A stretch of DNA of 64,000 nt from Pohlia nutans. Lineage: Eukaryota > Streptophyta > Bryopsida > Bryales > Mniaceae. The notes below the pieces were generated by a model. The model had not been told where the DNA came from. It ran no database searches and saw nothing but the letters and a program-made list of their open reading frames with translations. How positions within the stretch are numbered: the first letter of the stretch is position 1; each line of letters opens with the position of its first letter. The DNA lies in contig CM040103.1 of assembly GCA_022496805.1 (NCBI GenBank), forward strand, positions 3,056,001 through 3,120,000, read 5' to 3'. The translations under genes and the position numbers were made by a program. Below are positions 46,068 through 56,985 of the stretch, in pieces.

Positions 46068-46311
46068 TTAACCCTTAAACAACATATGCTTTCCTGATAC
46101 CACAAAACCCTAAAATATCTTTTAAATTCCATTTTAAGCATGATTTTGTTTATAATTTACTTTGGCTTTATCCTAAAGAAGTATATATCTCTAAGGTGCA
46201 TAGTTTGGCATTTTAAAAATCCCATTTGGTACAATGGAGTAGAAGTTATGAGCAAGATTCTCCCAAAAAATAACCAAGCCCGTGGGGCTGGCATTGTCGT
46301 TTAAGGGTTAA
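46068..46311. mobile_element. TTAA-bordered TIR element, 244 bp
   Basis: TTAACCCTTAAACAACATA left, TTGTCGTTTAAGGGTTAA right. The right subterminal AGCCCGTGGGGCT recurs near the ends of the elements at 48734 and 53126. Confidence 0.75.
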
Positions 46312-46809
46312 ATGATCTGAATTTCGATGTTAAAATATCAATGTAAAATATCGTAGTGTGAATCAAATTTCCATATCATTCTTTGATTAGAAATAAGTAG
46401 ACTGGTTGTAGGCCCAAGATCAAATTTCAATAAAATATTTAGCTTAGAAATTCTCAAATTAGAGTAGAAACTAAACTGGATAAACTTCATTTCATTAGTT
46501 GGGTTCAAATTCAGAAACAATCATTTTTGTGGTTAAAATTCAAATAAAGAGTAAGGAGTTACAAATTGCCAAAATACACTAGAAAAGCATCTTCTGTGAA
46601 CCATGGATAAAGCATCCTTTTGTAGAAAAAGAAATAATATCTCAATGAAGGGGTACCTACCACTGTGATCAGCTATAAACACAGTCAAGGAAATAATTGG
46701 ATGAGAAATTGCAACCATTCATCCAGTATCGTTCCTTTTACTAGTAGAAATCCCTGTTAAAAATGACATCAAAATGTCACCTTGTTTGTGTTATGGATGA
46801 TACAGATAA

Positions 46810-47355
46810 TTAACCCCTAAACGTCCAGGCATCCAGTTTCTGGACGTTTGTTGGTCAAACCCAATTTTGATCTTGAAGACGACTTTTGTTGCTAATACAC
46901 CCAACTAAGAAAATGAATTTCATTAAGTCTAGTTTGAACTCCACTTTTCAAATCTTAAAAATTCCAATTATTGAGTATTTTATTGCTTGTGCAAGCTTTG
47001 TAGCTCAAGGTTTGAATTACACTACATAGGATGTTCACCTTTCGAATTTCAAAATTTAAATAAAAATTTCTATAGAAAACATATCATGTGATTCTCCATT
47101 GTAATTTGTACCTGCTCCCAAAAAAATATTAATTTTTTAAAGCTTTTTTGTAATAAAAAATATTTTTTGAAGTATTTGACTTAAAAATTTGTTAAAAAGG
47201 CCGTATTAAATCAAAAAAATCTGAAAATTTCAAGACTGATAGGAAACATTCAATTCCATGCATGAAAAATATTACAAAATATATTTTGATAAATCTTGAA
47301 GGCTAAATTGTGTAGTTTGACTTTCCTACAAAGGAGTGGTACGTTTAAGGGTTAA
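46810..47355. mobile_element. TTAA-bordered TIR element, 546 bp
   Basis: TTAACCCCTAAACGTCC left, GTACGTTTAAGGGTTAA right. The body is the inverse of 19539-20092. Confidence 0.8.
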
Positions 47356-47705
47356 GTGAAAACCTCCCAAATAGAAACCGAGCTTACAAAATATTGTGCA
47401 AACATATGGTTAACTTAGTGTATTGGCAGTATTTTGTACCATTTTCCATTGGAAGTTTTTCTTGGATGTACTACACACCTACACTAATTCTGAAACTTAG
47501 CGAGCAAGTACTTTATTCCATCTTTTGCGTAAAGGATTTAAAGTATCATTTCTTGTAAATTGAAGAAATTATACCATTGGTTGTCAAATGCAACCAAAGT
47601 TTTTGAACAGGGTGTAAAAAAACTTTTCTCTCCACTTAGAATGTTTATGTTTTGCAATCCAAGTAGTGAATTGTCACAGAAAGTTTTCTATACTCTTTTA
47701 GTGGT

Positions 47706-48650
47706 TTAACCCCTAAATTTCGTTGTGTTTTTGGAAGCTTGAAACCTCAAAACTGCGATTTTCTACCTCTATGTACTCCCGGGGATGTGAACCAAGTTTT
47801 TTTACTTCTTTTAGAATTCCAACCGTAAGATCTTGTACCTAAGCCTATTCATAGCTACTGTTTCAAAAATTGACCGTTGGATGTTTATCATTTGCAAGAT
47901 CATAACATCTAAAGTTTGTGCAAAAGTTTTTCGGGGCATTGCTTGGGAGGCATTGTCTCCATAGTGCAAAGGGGGACTTGAAGATTGTTACTCCAAACAT
48001 TTTGCTCATATTTTTTTCCATGTAGATAACTAAATTGGGTACGCTCATGCAAAATTTTAGAGACTCATTACGCGTTTCAAACCTTCATCCAAATTAATTT
48101 CCGGAAGTAGGTATAAAAATGGCAATTTGGTAAAACATGCATCACATTAATTGTATTTGATTTTTGGAAAAAATGAACGGTGATTAGGTACCTCTATGAT
48201 TTTACAAATTTTAGGTGAAATTATTTTTAAAAAATTTCAAAATCTCAAATTTTGACAAATTTCGAAAGAAATGGATGTGAAATTACAAAAAACCTTGGAG
48301 GTTGTTGTTCTTTATTTTGGAGGCTGCCCTTGTCAAGCCAAGAATATAATCAACATGGGTCACTTCAAATTCTGAGCCTAAATGTGGTGAAGAGCATGTC
48401 TCCAAAAAAAAATTGAAAAAATGATTATAATAAAAAGTTTTTTTCTGCCCCAGTTGGGCTTGAAACCAAAAATTTCAATAAAAAAATAATAAAATCCGAA
48501 TTTGACTTTGTAATTTTTACCCCACACACCTTGTATGTATGACCACGCCCACGCCAAATTATAGTCTAAAATTCTTAATTTAGACCTTCCATCTAAGCTG
48601 CCCGAAACAGCAAAAAGCCATTTTGGCTTTTAAGGGCCTTTAGGGATTAA
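47706..48650. mobile_element. TTAA-bordered TIR element, 945 bp, longest in the window
   Basis: TTAACCCCTAAATTTCG left, GGCCTTTAGGGATTAA right. The interior near 47815 ('aaccgtaagatcttgtacc') resembles the element starting at 63630. No long ORF. Confidence 0.65.
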
Positions 48651-48733
48651 TATAAGATTGTGTAGGTGGAAATGTAAAAAAGGTAAAGAGGGTTGCATTT
48701 TATTTTTTCTCAATGCACTACCAATGACATTCA

Positions 48734-49090
48734 TTAACCCTTAAACGACACAGCAAGCCCCATGGGCTTTATTTCCAATGAATCTTGCTTCTAGCAGGAA
48801 CACTATTCAACTCCTTCGAACCATACATAGATCATTGGATGCACAACAAGGTGAGGCATCTGATGTGCTCAATTGCTACAACAAATTCTTCCATGCTTGT
48901 TTGCAATGTATAGATCAAAGGTTTTGGAGGATCATTTGATTCTTGCCCAAGTACTCAATTTATTCCTCATGTGCTTGTTCCTTTGTTGTGATTGGTCATG
49001 CACCCATGCCCGGCCTAAATATATAACCCTTATTCTTTGAGAGATGTTCGGGCTGCCCACCCAGGACTTGAAATGTCGTTTAAGGGTTAA
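48734..49090. mobile_element. TTAA-bordered TIR element, 357 bp
   Basis: TTAACCCTTAAACGACA left, TGTCGTTTAAGGGTTAA right: exact 16-bp inverses. The subterminal palindrome AGCCCCATGGGCT follows on the left. The right TTAA is shared with the next element. Confidence 0.8.
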
Positions 49091-49545
49091 CCCTTGAACG
49101 TTAAGAGGGCCTGGACGGGGCAACCCGGAAGGCATCTAAATTTTCGGAAAATTAAAATTAAAAAAAAAATTAAAAAGAAAAAACTAGTAGTGCACTGTAG
49201 CAGTGCGGCACTGCTGAACTTCAATTGCTCCAACCTCAAAACACTAGTAGAAATCTTGTCTTATGTGACAAGTCTTTAATGACTCAATGTCAGGAATGAC
49301 ATGTCCGTAATGACACAAAGTGGGACTTTGTGTCATTACGGACTTGTCATTCCCGACATTGAGTCATTAAAGACTTGTCACATAAGACAAGATTTCTACT
49401 AGTGAAACTTGTTCAATTTGATAACTTTGATTGCTTACCAACGATTCCACAATTTCTCAAATGAGGCGAAAATTTGGAATCTAAATCACTTTTTCAGTAG
49501 CTTTTCCAATGCACCAATCCTCGCTTGATTTGGTTGAGAAAATCT
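49087..49545. mobile_element. TTAA-family element split by a CACTA-type MITE
   Basis: Starts TTAACCCTTGAACGTTAAGA. Its body ('gagggcctgga', 'ctgctccaacctcaaaac', 'gattgcttaccaacgattcc', 'cgcttgatttggttgagaaa') runs parallel to 53126-53450. Homology stops at about 49540 and no right terminus was found. The MITE at 49242-49404 interrupts it. Confidence 0.65.
49242..49404. mobile_element. Near-perfect palindromic CACTA-type MITE, 163 bp, target duplication AAA
   Basis: CACTAGTAGAAATCTTGTC at the left is inverted exactly at the right. The arms of about 80 bp differ at only about two positions. AAA flanks both ends, and the uninterrupted sister sequence at about 53306-53320 ('ctcaaaacttgttc') shows the empty site. 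Almost the whole element is hairpin. Confidence 0.85.
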
Positions 49546-49704
49546 AAGCTTGTTCTTGCCCAAGTACTCAATTTCTAGGCGTGAATAAAGTGTCCGTTCA
49601 TAATGTCAATGACCCGGTGCCCACCAGACAAGGGGACATTGGGACAATACTATTCTCCCCTTTCGGGGACGGACACTATAGTGCCACAATATGCTAGTTT
49701 TGAA

Positions 49705-49915
49705 CTAGCCACTAGTGCCTTGAAGATATCGGACATGATATCCCCCCAGAGGGATTTGAGGTACCCATACAACAAGGTCCAAGGACCCGACCATAGTTGG
49801 ATGAACTATGGTAGTGAGCACCACGCCAGCATGGGGAATAAATCCCACAACCTCCTCATTGGAGGCCATGAGCCATAACCACCAAGCCAAGACCTGTGGT
49901 GCCTCTACCCAACTA
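49705..49915 (-). mobile_element. Possible tRNA-derived SINE
   Basis: On the minus strand, TGGCTTGGTGGTTATGG resembles an RNA polymerase III A box. About 35 bp on, GTGGGATTTATTCCCC resembles a degenerate B box. Moderately GC-rich, unlike its surroundings. No poly-A tail or target duplication was identified. Confidence 0.4.
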
Positions 49916-50160
49916 CTCGAACTACTCGTAAGTTTGAGAGCGTGTCCACAAAGGTAGGTTTGGAGGTGGAGTCAGAGCAAGGCAATGGGACACCAATAAA
50001 GCATAAAATTGACACTATGTGGGGTGTATTTTTATTCTCAAAGGTGTCCCTCTACGGGACCCTCTACACAACCCCAATTTTTAATAATAAAAATAATAAA
50101 TTCCTTGGGACAGAATAAATTTTTAAAGGATGACTCTTCTACATTAAAAAAAACTGGGAT

Positions 50161-50330
50161 AGCAATAACCCAAGTATTGCCTAAGTAGCACCTAGGTATC
50201 ACATGCGTATTATCCTATTACTTATTTATTTTTATTTATGAAAAAAGCATCATTCCAAGGAGTGTTCTCGAAGCCATGGAAAAGTACCAAAAATGCCAAA
50301 CTGTCAATCGTCTCTCAAAAACAAAAACAA
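50161..50330 (+). repeat. Copy of the 3' part of Bet v 1 intron 2
   Basis: 'tattgcctaagtagcaccta', 'atgcgtatta', 'ccaaggagtg', 'ccatggaaaagta-caaaaatgc' follow the order at 8026-8150 in the Bet v 1 gene. No Bet v 1 exon follows, so this is either a shared dispersed repeat or the relic of another gene copy. Confidence 0.65.
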
Positions 50331-51280
50331 ACAACACACACACAGCGAGTTCTGAGTGCAACAATTTTGACTTGGTTCTGTGGAGATTAAGCAGGCGTTA
50401 CAACAGTCGGCATCATGGGATCCCTGATGCAACTGCGGGAAAATCCTGTGCAAGAGGGACACGCAGAAAAGTGAGCATGAATGTCAATCGATCAATGCTG
50501 GAGCTCTACGTCGAGGAATTTCCATGGCAGGAGACGACCTCTTCTTCCTGCAAAACCAGCAAGCTTGCACTACCTCACAGGTCAAGCCAGCCTCCACCAG
50601 TGCATTAGCATGTGCAGCCACTGACTAACTTACACAATTAGAGCTAACCTCAAAAAAACCACTGCGTTTGTGCAGCCCCTGACTCCACAATTAGAGCCTG
50701 ATTACCACACGATCCAAACGCTGAAGCCGGCGCCATCACAACCATGGACCGTCAGTTAATTAGTCAATACTTTGCGTCAGGTCCCCAACATTATTAATGA
50801 TTAATGGGCAGTAATTTAAAAATATCTCCCTTCCTATGTATCTGAATTCAGAAGACGCGTATGATTCCATTCCAACAAAGTTGTACCTGTTCTGTCAATC
50901 CTCAAAATTCAAACCACCTTGCACCAAATGACCCTTCACTTATTTATCAACATTTCCCTATTAATATGTCAGTATTACCTAAAAAAACTCGCTACACAAA
51001 CTTCAGATCCAAATTCTCAGGGCTGAAGCTCTACGTATGCAGAAGCTCCACGGTGTGAACTTGCACTCCCCTACTCACAATGATAAAGGTATTTACACAT
51101 AAAAAATACATACATAAAAAAGCTCATCTAGACGTGTTATTGTTAACCCCGTAAAAGACTAAGGAACCTTTGCATTTTCCTTGTATAAGTAGACACATAA
51201 GAGAATTAAGTAATGTAAGAATGGAGAACAGAATGAAGAAACGTAGAAACGTAACTTATCACATGAGAGAGAAGATCGGT
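50331..51280. other. Intergenic; unconfirmed 110-codon frame
   Basis: A plus-strand frame at 50276-50608 begins inside the intron-like repeat and continues into GC-richer sequence. No family was recognised and the start lies in repeat DNA, so it is not called as a gene. Confidence 0.3.
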
Positions 51281-51920
51281 CATGTTTACCACAACTTCAT
51301 TCTGTGTCAGCACTTCAACGATCATGTATAAAGTGAAAAAAATACAATTCCATAACTGTGCAGAAGTGGGACCTTGAGGGGGTAAATCTAAAGCACTGCT
51401 AGGGGACTGTAACATCAAATTAATCGCAGTCTACGTCAATCTCTCTGTATGTACAAAAGGATGGGTATTATATGTATAACAATAATCCTTCTAAACCTTA
51501 GATCGATCATTCACTTGCAAATCCAGATCCACTGATTGTGGAAGCACCATCAAAACCTAACAGATTATAGTATGTTCTTACGTACCGGAAAGGTGGATTT
51601 CAAATGTACCATGTTTTCACAACTTTATTCTGTGTTAGCACTTCATCGATCACGTATAAAGTGAAAAAAAATAGTACAGTTCCCCAAATGTAGAGCAGTC
51701 CTCAAGGGGGTTAATCTACAGCACAGCTAGGGGACTGTTAAATGAAATTCATCGTAGTCTACAGTAATCTCTCTGCATGTACAAAAGAATGGGTATTAAC
51801 TTATACGGAGTATGAATGTTAACAATAGTCCTTCTAAACCTCCACCTCGTCGATTCACTTGCTAACAAATCCAGATCCACAGTTTCGTCAACTGCAATTA
51901 TGGAAGCACCAGCAAAGTTT
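51281..51920 (-). repeat. Tandem duplication (329-bp offset) beyond the stop of paralogue 3
   Basis: 'ttctgtgt-agcacttca-cgatca-gtataaagtgaaaaaaa', 'ctaggggactgt', 'atctctctg-atgtacaaaag', 'aatccagatccac' and 'ggaagcacca' occur in both units (51281-51609 and 51610-51920). The array ends about 35 bp before the stop codon of the minus-strand gene. Confidence 0.8.
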
Positions 51921-51955
51921 ATGTTCAAATGTACCAGAAGGGCGGATTCCCGGCG

Positions 51956-52309
51956 TTATGAACTCCGAAAATCCTCTTCCAGATTGCGGTGGGGGCTGAA
52001 ATACTCGTCGATCTCCTGCTCTTGCGACGGAAACGTGAGCAGATTACCATTCTCATCGTAAAGAATGACACCTGCAAACGAGAGCGGCTTGCAACGACGC
52101 CCTCGCGGAATCGTCCGCTGCCATAACGCGCCGTCCTCGTAAAAACTTGAAACCGCCTCGGCTATGTCTTCTAGATCTTGCGACGAAGCGCTCCCGAATC
52201 CCGTGTAGCTCGTGCTCATCGTTGTGCAGCTCCGCGGGGAGGTTAACTCCATCTCTTCCACTTCTACGTCGTCCAGAACCCGCGGCCCACGAATCGCACA
52301 CATCCCCAT
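51956..52309 (-). CDS. Short plant-type protein of unknown function, paralogue 3
   Basis: 117 residues with ATG at 52309; upstream in-frame TTG is not a plausible start. MGMCAIRGPR at the N-terminus matches paralogue 2. An acidic stretch (13-21) and a Ser/Thr-rich part (24-43) lead to the core at 61-89, ALWQRTIPRGRRC-PLSFAGVILYD--GN. The tail is acidic and aromatic (about 98-117). It is closer to paralogue 2 than to paralogue 1 in both N-terminus and core. No membrane or targeting segment is seen. The leader holds a telo-box. Function unknown. Confidence 0.8.
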   Translation of the reverse strand: MGMCAIRGPRVLDDVEVEEMELTSPRSCTTMSTSYTGFGSASSQDLEDIAEAVSSFYEDGALWQRTIPRGRRCKPLSFAGVILYDENGNLLTFPSQEQEIDEYFSPHRNLEEDFRSS

Positions 52310-52328
52310 TGCCACGATCAAAAACCTT

Positions 52329-52344
52329 AAACCCTAAACCCTAG
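52329..52344 (-). promoter_or_regulatory. Telo-box upstream of paralogue 3
   Basis: AAACCCTAAACCCTAG, two tandem telomere-type motifs, about 20 bp upstream of the start codon. Plant telo-boxes are known from promoters and leaders of genes active in dividing cells. A role here is inferred from position only. Confidence 0.45.
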
Positions 52345-53125
52345 TATGAAAATCTAGAAGATCAGCACTACTCTTCGGATTGCGAGAGACGGACTGATGA
52401 TATAAGTACGAAGAAGCGGATCTGCACCAAATAATATAATGCAATTAATAGGCAAAATGGTACCGAGATTCCATACAAAAATGTACAGGAAACGTGTACC
52501 GACGGCGTGTGGGTGGAATACAATAATGGAATAGGGTTCCGGAGTGAAGCTCGTGGTGCGCTTTGCAGCGAGGCGTGATGGTTTCTTTTCCTTTCGGTGT
52601 TGTTTTTGGCACTGCGCTTTGATGATCTTCGATGATTTTTCGATGAGCTTTGATGGTCTTCGATGAGCTTTGATGATTTTTGATGATTTTTTGATGAGTT
52701 TTGAGGAGGGTGGTGGGCTGTATTTGGCGTGGCGTGCGTGGTGGGGGTGGCTAAAGGTGGCGTGGGGGCGATGGATGGCGGGAGCATTGGCGACGCGTCT
52801 TTTTCTTTTCCTTTGAAAAGCATTGAACAGTAAACAGTTGGACTTGGCTATCTGTGAATGAAATTCATGTGTGCTTTCGTTACGGTGAGTGCACCGAAAA
52901 GCGACCAAATAAGCATCTGAGATTTTGAGCACAAGTAATGCATGTTATTAGGTTGGTTACTGTAGTGTTTCTTCATCTATAAGAGATGCTTATTTGAGAT
53001 TTAGCAGCTGTGAAAATGATTTGAGGTAAAAGATTAGATCAAGGTATTTGCTTTTGGATGCAAAATTGGCGTGGAAGCAAAGTGATCAAATAAGCATTTG
53101 AGCATGATGCATGTTCTTAGGATGG
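52345..53125 (-). other. Upstream region of paralogue 3
   Basis: Contains short direct repeats of GATGA-TTT-GATGAGCTTTGATG (52618-52705) and a GT-rich block (52700-52800). A 192-codon minus-strand frame spans this region but is compositionally biased and read through the repeats, so it is not called. Confidence 0.4.
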
Positions 53126-53508
53126 TTCACCCTTAAACGTCAAGAGGGCCTGAATGGGGCAGTCCGGAAGGAATCTAATTTTTTTGGGGAATTTTATTTT
53201 TATTTTTTATTTTTTATTTTTTATTTTTTTGCCCAAAAACGGCTCTGCAGTGCACTGCTGGCTTGCACTGTTGCACTGTGGCACTGCTGAACTTTAGCTG
53301 CTCCAACCTCAAAACTTGTTCAATTTGATAACTTTGATTGCTTACCAACGATTCCACAATATCTCAAATGAGGCGAAAATTTGGAATCTAGATCGCTTTT
53401 TCAGTAGCTTTCCAACGCAACAAGTCTCGCTTGATTTGGTTGAGAAATGAAACTTTTTTCTCCAATTATTCCTTTATACTAAGCCCATGGGGCTTGCTTT
53501 GACGTTGA
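53126..53508. mobile_element. TTAA-family element, borders decayed
   Basis: Left TTCACCCTTAAACGTCAAGA (TTAA changed to TTCA). The right region AGCCCATGGGGCTTGCTTTGACGTT matches the subterminal part of the family but has lost its end. The interior is parallel to 49087-49545 and uninterrupted. Confidence 0.6.
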
Positions 53509-53530
53509 GGCACCTTGAAGTGTGAAGTTA

Positions 53531-54505
53531 AGAGCATATCCAATGGTGCTCGCCAAGGGTCTAACAAAAATGCTCAGAGCATCTCCACCCTGCCGAACTA
53601 AAGTGGCCCTCGCTCTACTTTAGCGCAGCCTTGTTGTAACAAGTCTCCCACCATAGCCTCTAAAAAGAGTCAAGACGGTGTGGGTTCTTCATATTTTGTC
53701 TTCGACGTGCCATTGTCCGGGCCGCATGGCTGTGTAGCGCGCTTGTATCTCGGGAGTTTTTTGTTGTCGTGAATCTATACATTTGGGGTTAGTGTCTGTG
53801 TCGGTGCAATCTGAGGTAGGGTGAGTTCTTGTTCATCGGATTGCACGTTCAAGCTTTTGTTCATCGGATTCCACCCAGGTAGAAAGTGCCACCGTGATCA
53901 TAAATGTGGTCAATGTAGTCATGGTGAGGTAACTTTCAAGAATGATTATGGTAGAATGGAACATGGCGAGGCGCTTTTTTCACCAATGGTCGGGATTTAG
54001 ATTTTCAAAGGGTTGTATTATTTTTGTCAATTAGGACGAGTTTTTGTCAATCAAGGAAACAATGTCCGAATTGACACGTCCTAATTGACAAAAACTATCC
54101 GAATTGATAGAGATGTGTCCAAAGTGACAGAAATTTGTCATTTGGACGAGTTGATTCGGACATGTTTCTGTCAATTCGGACACTGTTTCTTGTAGACATC
54201 CCCTCAATATTCATTTGGCAAGTGTGAAATCTAGGAGAAGGGTGGAGATGCTCCAAGGGCCCTTCGAAAATGCCTCTTGATCTTTTATCCAAGCGCGTTT
54301 GATAGATGACACTTCAAATCTAATTAAGTTTAGTTGATTATATCCCACATTTTACTTGTGATTGGTCCATTGATTATTTAATGTATAATTACTCTTGATG
54401 TTTAAAGAGCGTTTGAGGATGGGGAACTTTAAGTTGAAGGCCTCTTCAAATATAAATGAGTAATTTTAGCAAATAGCTTTTAACATGCATGGTTGGAGAT
54501 GCTCT
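53531..54505. mobile_element. Nested pair of TIR elements with GAGCATCTCCA termini
   Basis: Outer ends AGAGCATATCCAATGG (53531) and GGTTGGAGATGCTCT (54505); inner ends GAGCATCTCCACCCT (53577) and AGGGTGGAGATGCTC (54253). Within the inner one, 54010-54196 carries repeated TGTCAATTAGGAC/GTCCGAATTGACA words and ends TTTCTTGTAGACA, as in a decayed CACTA end. No target duplications were read. Confidence 0.5.
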
Positions 54506-55632
54506 ATGGGCTTTGGCATGCATTTGCTAATGTTGTAACCAAGAAGTAGTTTTCTTCTTGCAGAAAAAAGACGGCTTGAATAATGCACATTTTTTGCGTA
54601 ATTTATCGTTCAGTGATGAAACTTATACACATTTTCAGAGCAAAAAAGTAAGCTAGCAACCCTAGTTGTTTGGATAGGTGTGCCTACAACAAAAAAGTGA
54701 AGTCCGTATCCATTCTTGAACATTTGTGTACTCAATTTTGTGAATACATGAACTAAAAAAAACATTCCAAGTTGTGATGAAATAGCAATGGCTGGATGCA
54801 TTAAATTCGGAGGAAATTAAAGAAAAATTGTTGCAATAGGGCCATTTTGCTACAACTGCAAGGCAGTCTAGATTGTTGTTTAGGGGACATTCACGGTTCA
54901 AGGTGCAATTGTTATAGTTGTATGTAGTGATTAAGTGTTGAGGAATCTCTAGGAAGATGTTGGCAGCCTTTGTGCAGAAGTACTACTTTGACCTTCCCCA
55001 TGTTGTGGCTCATAAACCCAACAATTTTTTTTAATTTTTTTTTTTTGCATTGTAGTAGTGCAATATGTATATAGTGGAGGGTAGTTCCTCCATATTTACA
55101 TCATTGCAATTGTGCTACAACATTGGAGTTTGGCTCCAAGTAGCAAGAAGAAAAACTTTGAATCCCAACCTTCATAATATGAAATCTAAACGCACTAATC
55201 AATTTTTGGAGTCATCCACGTTACTTACTAGTACAAACTAAGATGAATCTTGAATGTGTAGCTTGGATTAGATCTCAAAAGAATTTGAGAATGATTGTGA
55301 AATTAGGAGCTTATTAACCATTGAAAAGTGGATATAACATTGCTCATTTTTATAGAGGTGTGTCTCACAATGAGTGACTAGAGGTAGTCACATTGGGCGA
55401 TGTCACCATTGGAAGAGGCACTTGATTCTTGGCTAGTTCTAAGTGGCACAAGAAAAGTAAACTGTGGGTTTTTAGTATTGAAATCTCATCGGAAAAGGTG
55501 ACACACATTCTCAATGAGATTTTAGTGACTTTTTTCCAAAATGCTTCTGAAATCTTATCTTATAGCAAGGTCGTGGAGACAATGGGAGCTTTCGTGCCTT
55601 TCGCATGATCTTAACTTGGGTCTTGTAGCAGT
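54506..55632. other. Intergenic, nothing recognised
   Basis: AT-rich sequence without a supported gene. Confidence 0.4.
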
Positions 55633-56985
55633 CACTACAAGGAAATGGGTGTTTAAATGACTAAAAGTTGACAGTGAAATGTCCAAATTGACAAGTGCTG
55701 GTATATGCATCTCCATTTTGTCATTTTGAATTTTTTTTGGAGTTATTGTCAACTTTTTGTCAACTTTTGCATTACCTTTACAGAGTGGCCTCGAAAAGTT
55801 GGCTGTAAGTGAGAGTTTTTTTAAAAACTTTTCACACTATTTTACAAACGTAGACCGTAATGTTTACAAGTTATTTATGTCTTGCTATAGTGAACATATC
55901 CAATAAGAATATGACACATGTCAACATTGTACAACGTACATATCTATACACAATGACAGCCACTGATTTCGACCTAGATCAAGCGGTTTCAAATAAGTTT
56001 TATTAACCGGTGTCCAACGAGGAACTACAAGGCGGCAAGAGACAAGAGCGGTGCAAAAGCGGCAGATGCTAGAAGGTTGATAAGAAGACCACGGTGAGAA
56101 ATGAAGGGGTTGGTTCGAATTGTGAAGGGGCTTGTCCGAATTGTGTGAGGTAGGATCGGTTTGGATCCATCGAGCACTACTCTTCACAGCAAACTAAACC
56201 ACTCTTCACAGCAACAAAAGGTTGAAGAACTGAAACGGTGAGGTTACGATGACCCGCTCTTTATTCTCACTCACGTTTTGAAGTTCTAAGTACGTGTGGA
56301 GCAGTGTTTTGTAAAGGGCGGAGATCAAGGGGAGCACGACCTCAACTTCTTTGAAGTTGGAAAAGTTGGACATGGGTTGTCGAAGGCGATCAAGGTTTGC
56401 GAAGGCGCATCACGTCCGCCCGCTCCTCCGCCACCTCCGTACGCGCCGCTTCCACTCGAAACCCCAACAGCCTTAGTTCAAGCTCCGTCACCGACCACGC
56501 CATAGATTTCTTCAACTCCCCGACGTGCCGGTCCGAGCTCACCATGGCGGTCACCACGCCCTCCGACGCCAACCGCCTCGCAAATTGCACGAAGGGGATG
56601 GCGTGCCCTGACGACGAGCTCGGAACCACTATCACATGCGGCGCCATCGCCAGTTCTCCACAACGGTGTTCCCTGTCTCCCTCCCCGCGTGATATTAGGG
56701 AGGGAAGACAGGGTGATAGTACGGAGGGATCTCGTAAAAGAAAAATTCACAGCTCAAAAAGAAAAATTCACATAATTAGGTGTAAATGGTGACATGGAAA
56801 AGCAAATCCAGCGTGGCACTGAGGTACGGCGCCCGTGTGTCCGACGTGTATTCTTGTCCAAAATGACAGCCGAACTGACAACAGACTGTCGATTATGTGA
56901 CCAAATCAAGGTAGCCTAATTGACAGGACAATTGACAAAATTCTGTCAAGTTTTTGTCAATTAGGACACCCAGCTCCTTGTAGTG
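55633..56985. mobile_element. CACTA-like element, 1353 bp, carrying a gene fragment, target duplication AGT
   Basis: Starts CACTACAAGGAAATGGGTGT and ends ACACCCAGCTCCTTGTAGTG. AGT flanks both ends (55630-55632 and 56986-56988). Subterminal TGTCAATT/AATTGACA words repeat, densest in the last 100 bp. The interior is GC-rich between about 56230 and 56710, where it holds part of a UDP-glycosyltransferase gene. No transposase is present, so movement would depend on enzymes supplied elsewhere. Confidence 0.85.
56240..56647 (-). pseudogene. 5' fragment of a family 1 UDP-glycosyltransferase, broken
   Basis: The minus-strand frame from ATG 56647 begins MAPHVIVVPSSSSGHAIPFV and goes on to ARRLASEGV and SSDRHVGELKKS. 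This is the typical N-terminus of plant glycosyltransferases that move sugar from UDP-sugars to small molecules (a P-x-x-x-x-GH-I/V-P motif). It stops after 85 codons. A protein-like stretch in another frame (FKEVEVVLPLISALYKT, about 56262-56345) follows, so the copy is frameshifted or lost an intron boundary. The C-terminal UDP-binding half is absent. GC-rich sequence upstream to about 56710 looks like its leader. The fragment lies wholly inside the CACTA-like element and is best read as captured DNA. Confidence 0.7.

Noticed and set aside
32908..49090. CCCTAAA words as interstitial telomere repeats
   Set aside because: They occur singly at paired inverted positions next to TTAA, not in tandem runs, so they are element termini.
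49589..49677. Nine-base inverted repeat AGTGTCCGT / ACGGACACT as a small element
   Set aside because: Too short, with no target duplication and no second copy seen.
52354..52932. 192-residue minus-strand open frame
   Set aside because: It lies in the upstream region of paralogue 3, is driven by short repeats (KSSKIIKA-like runs) and shows no family motif.
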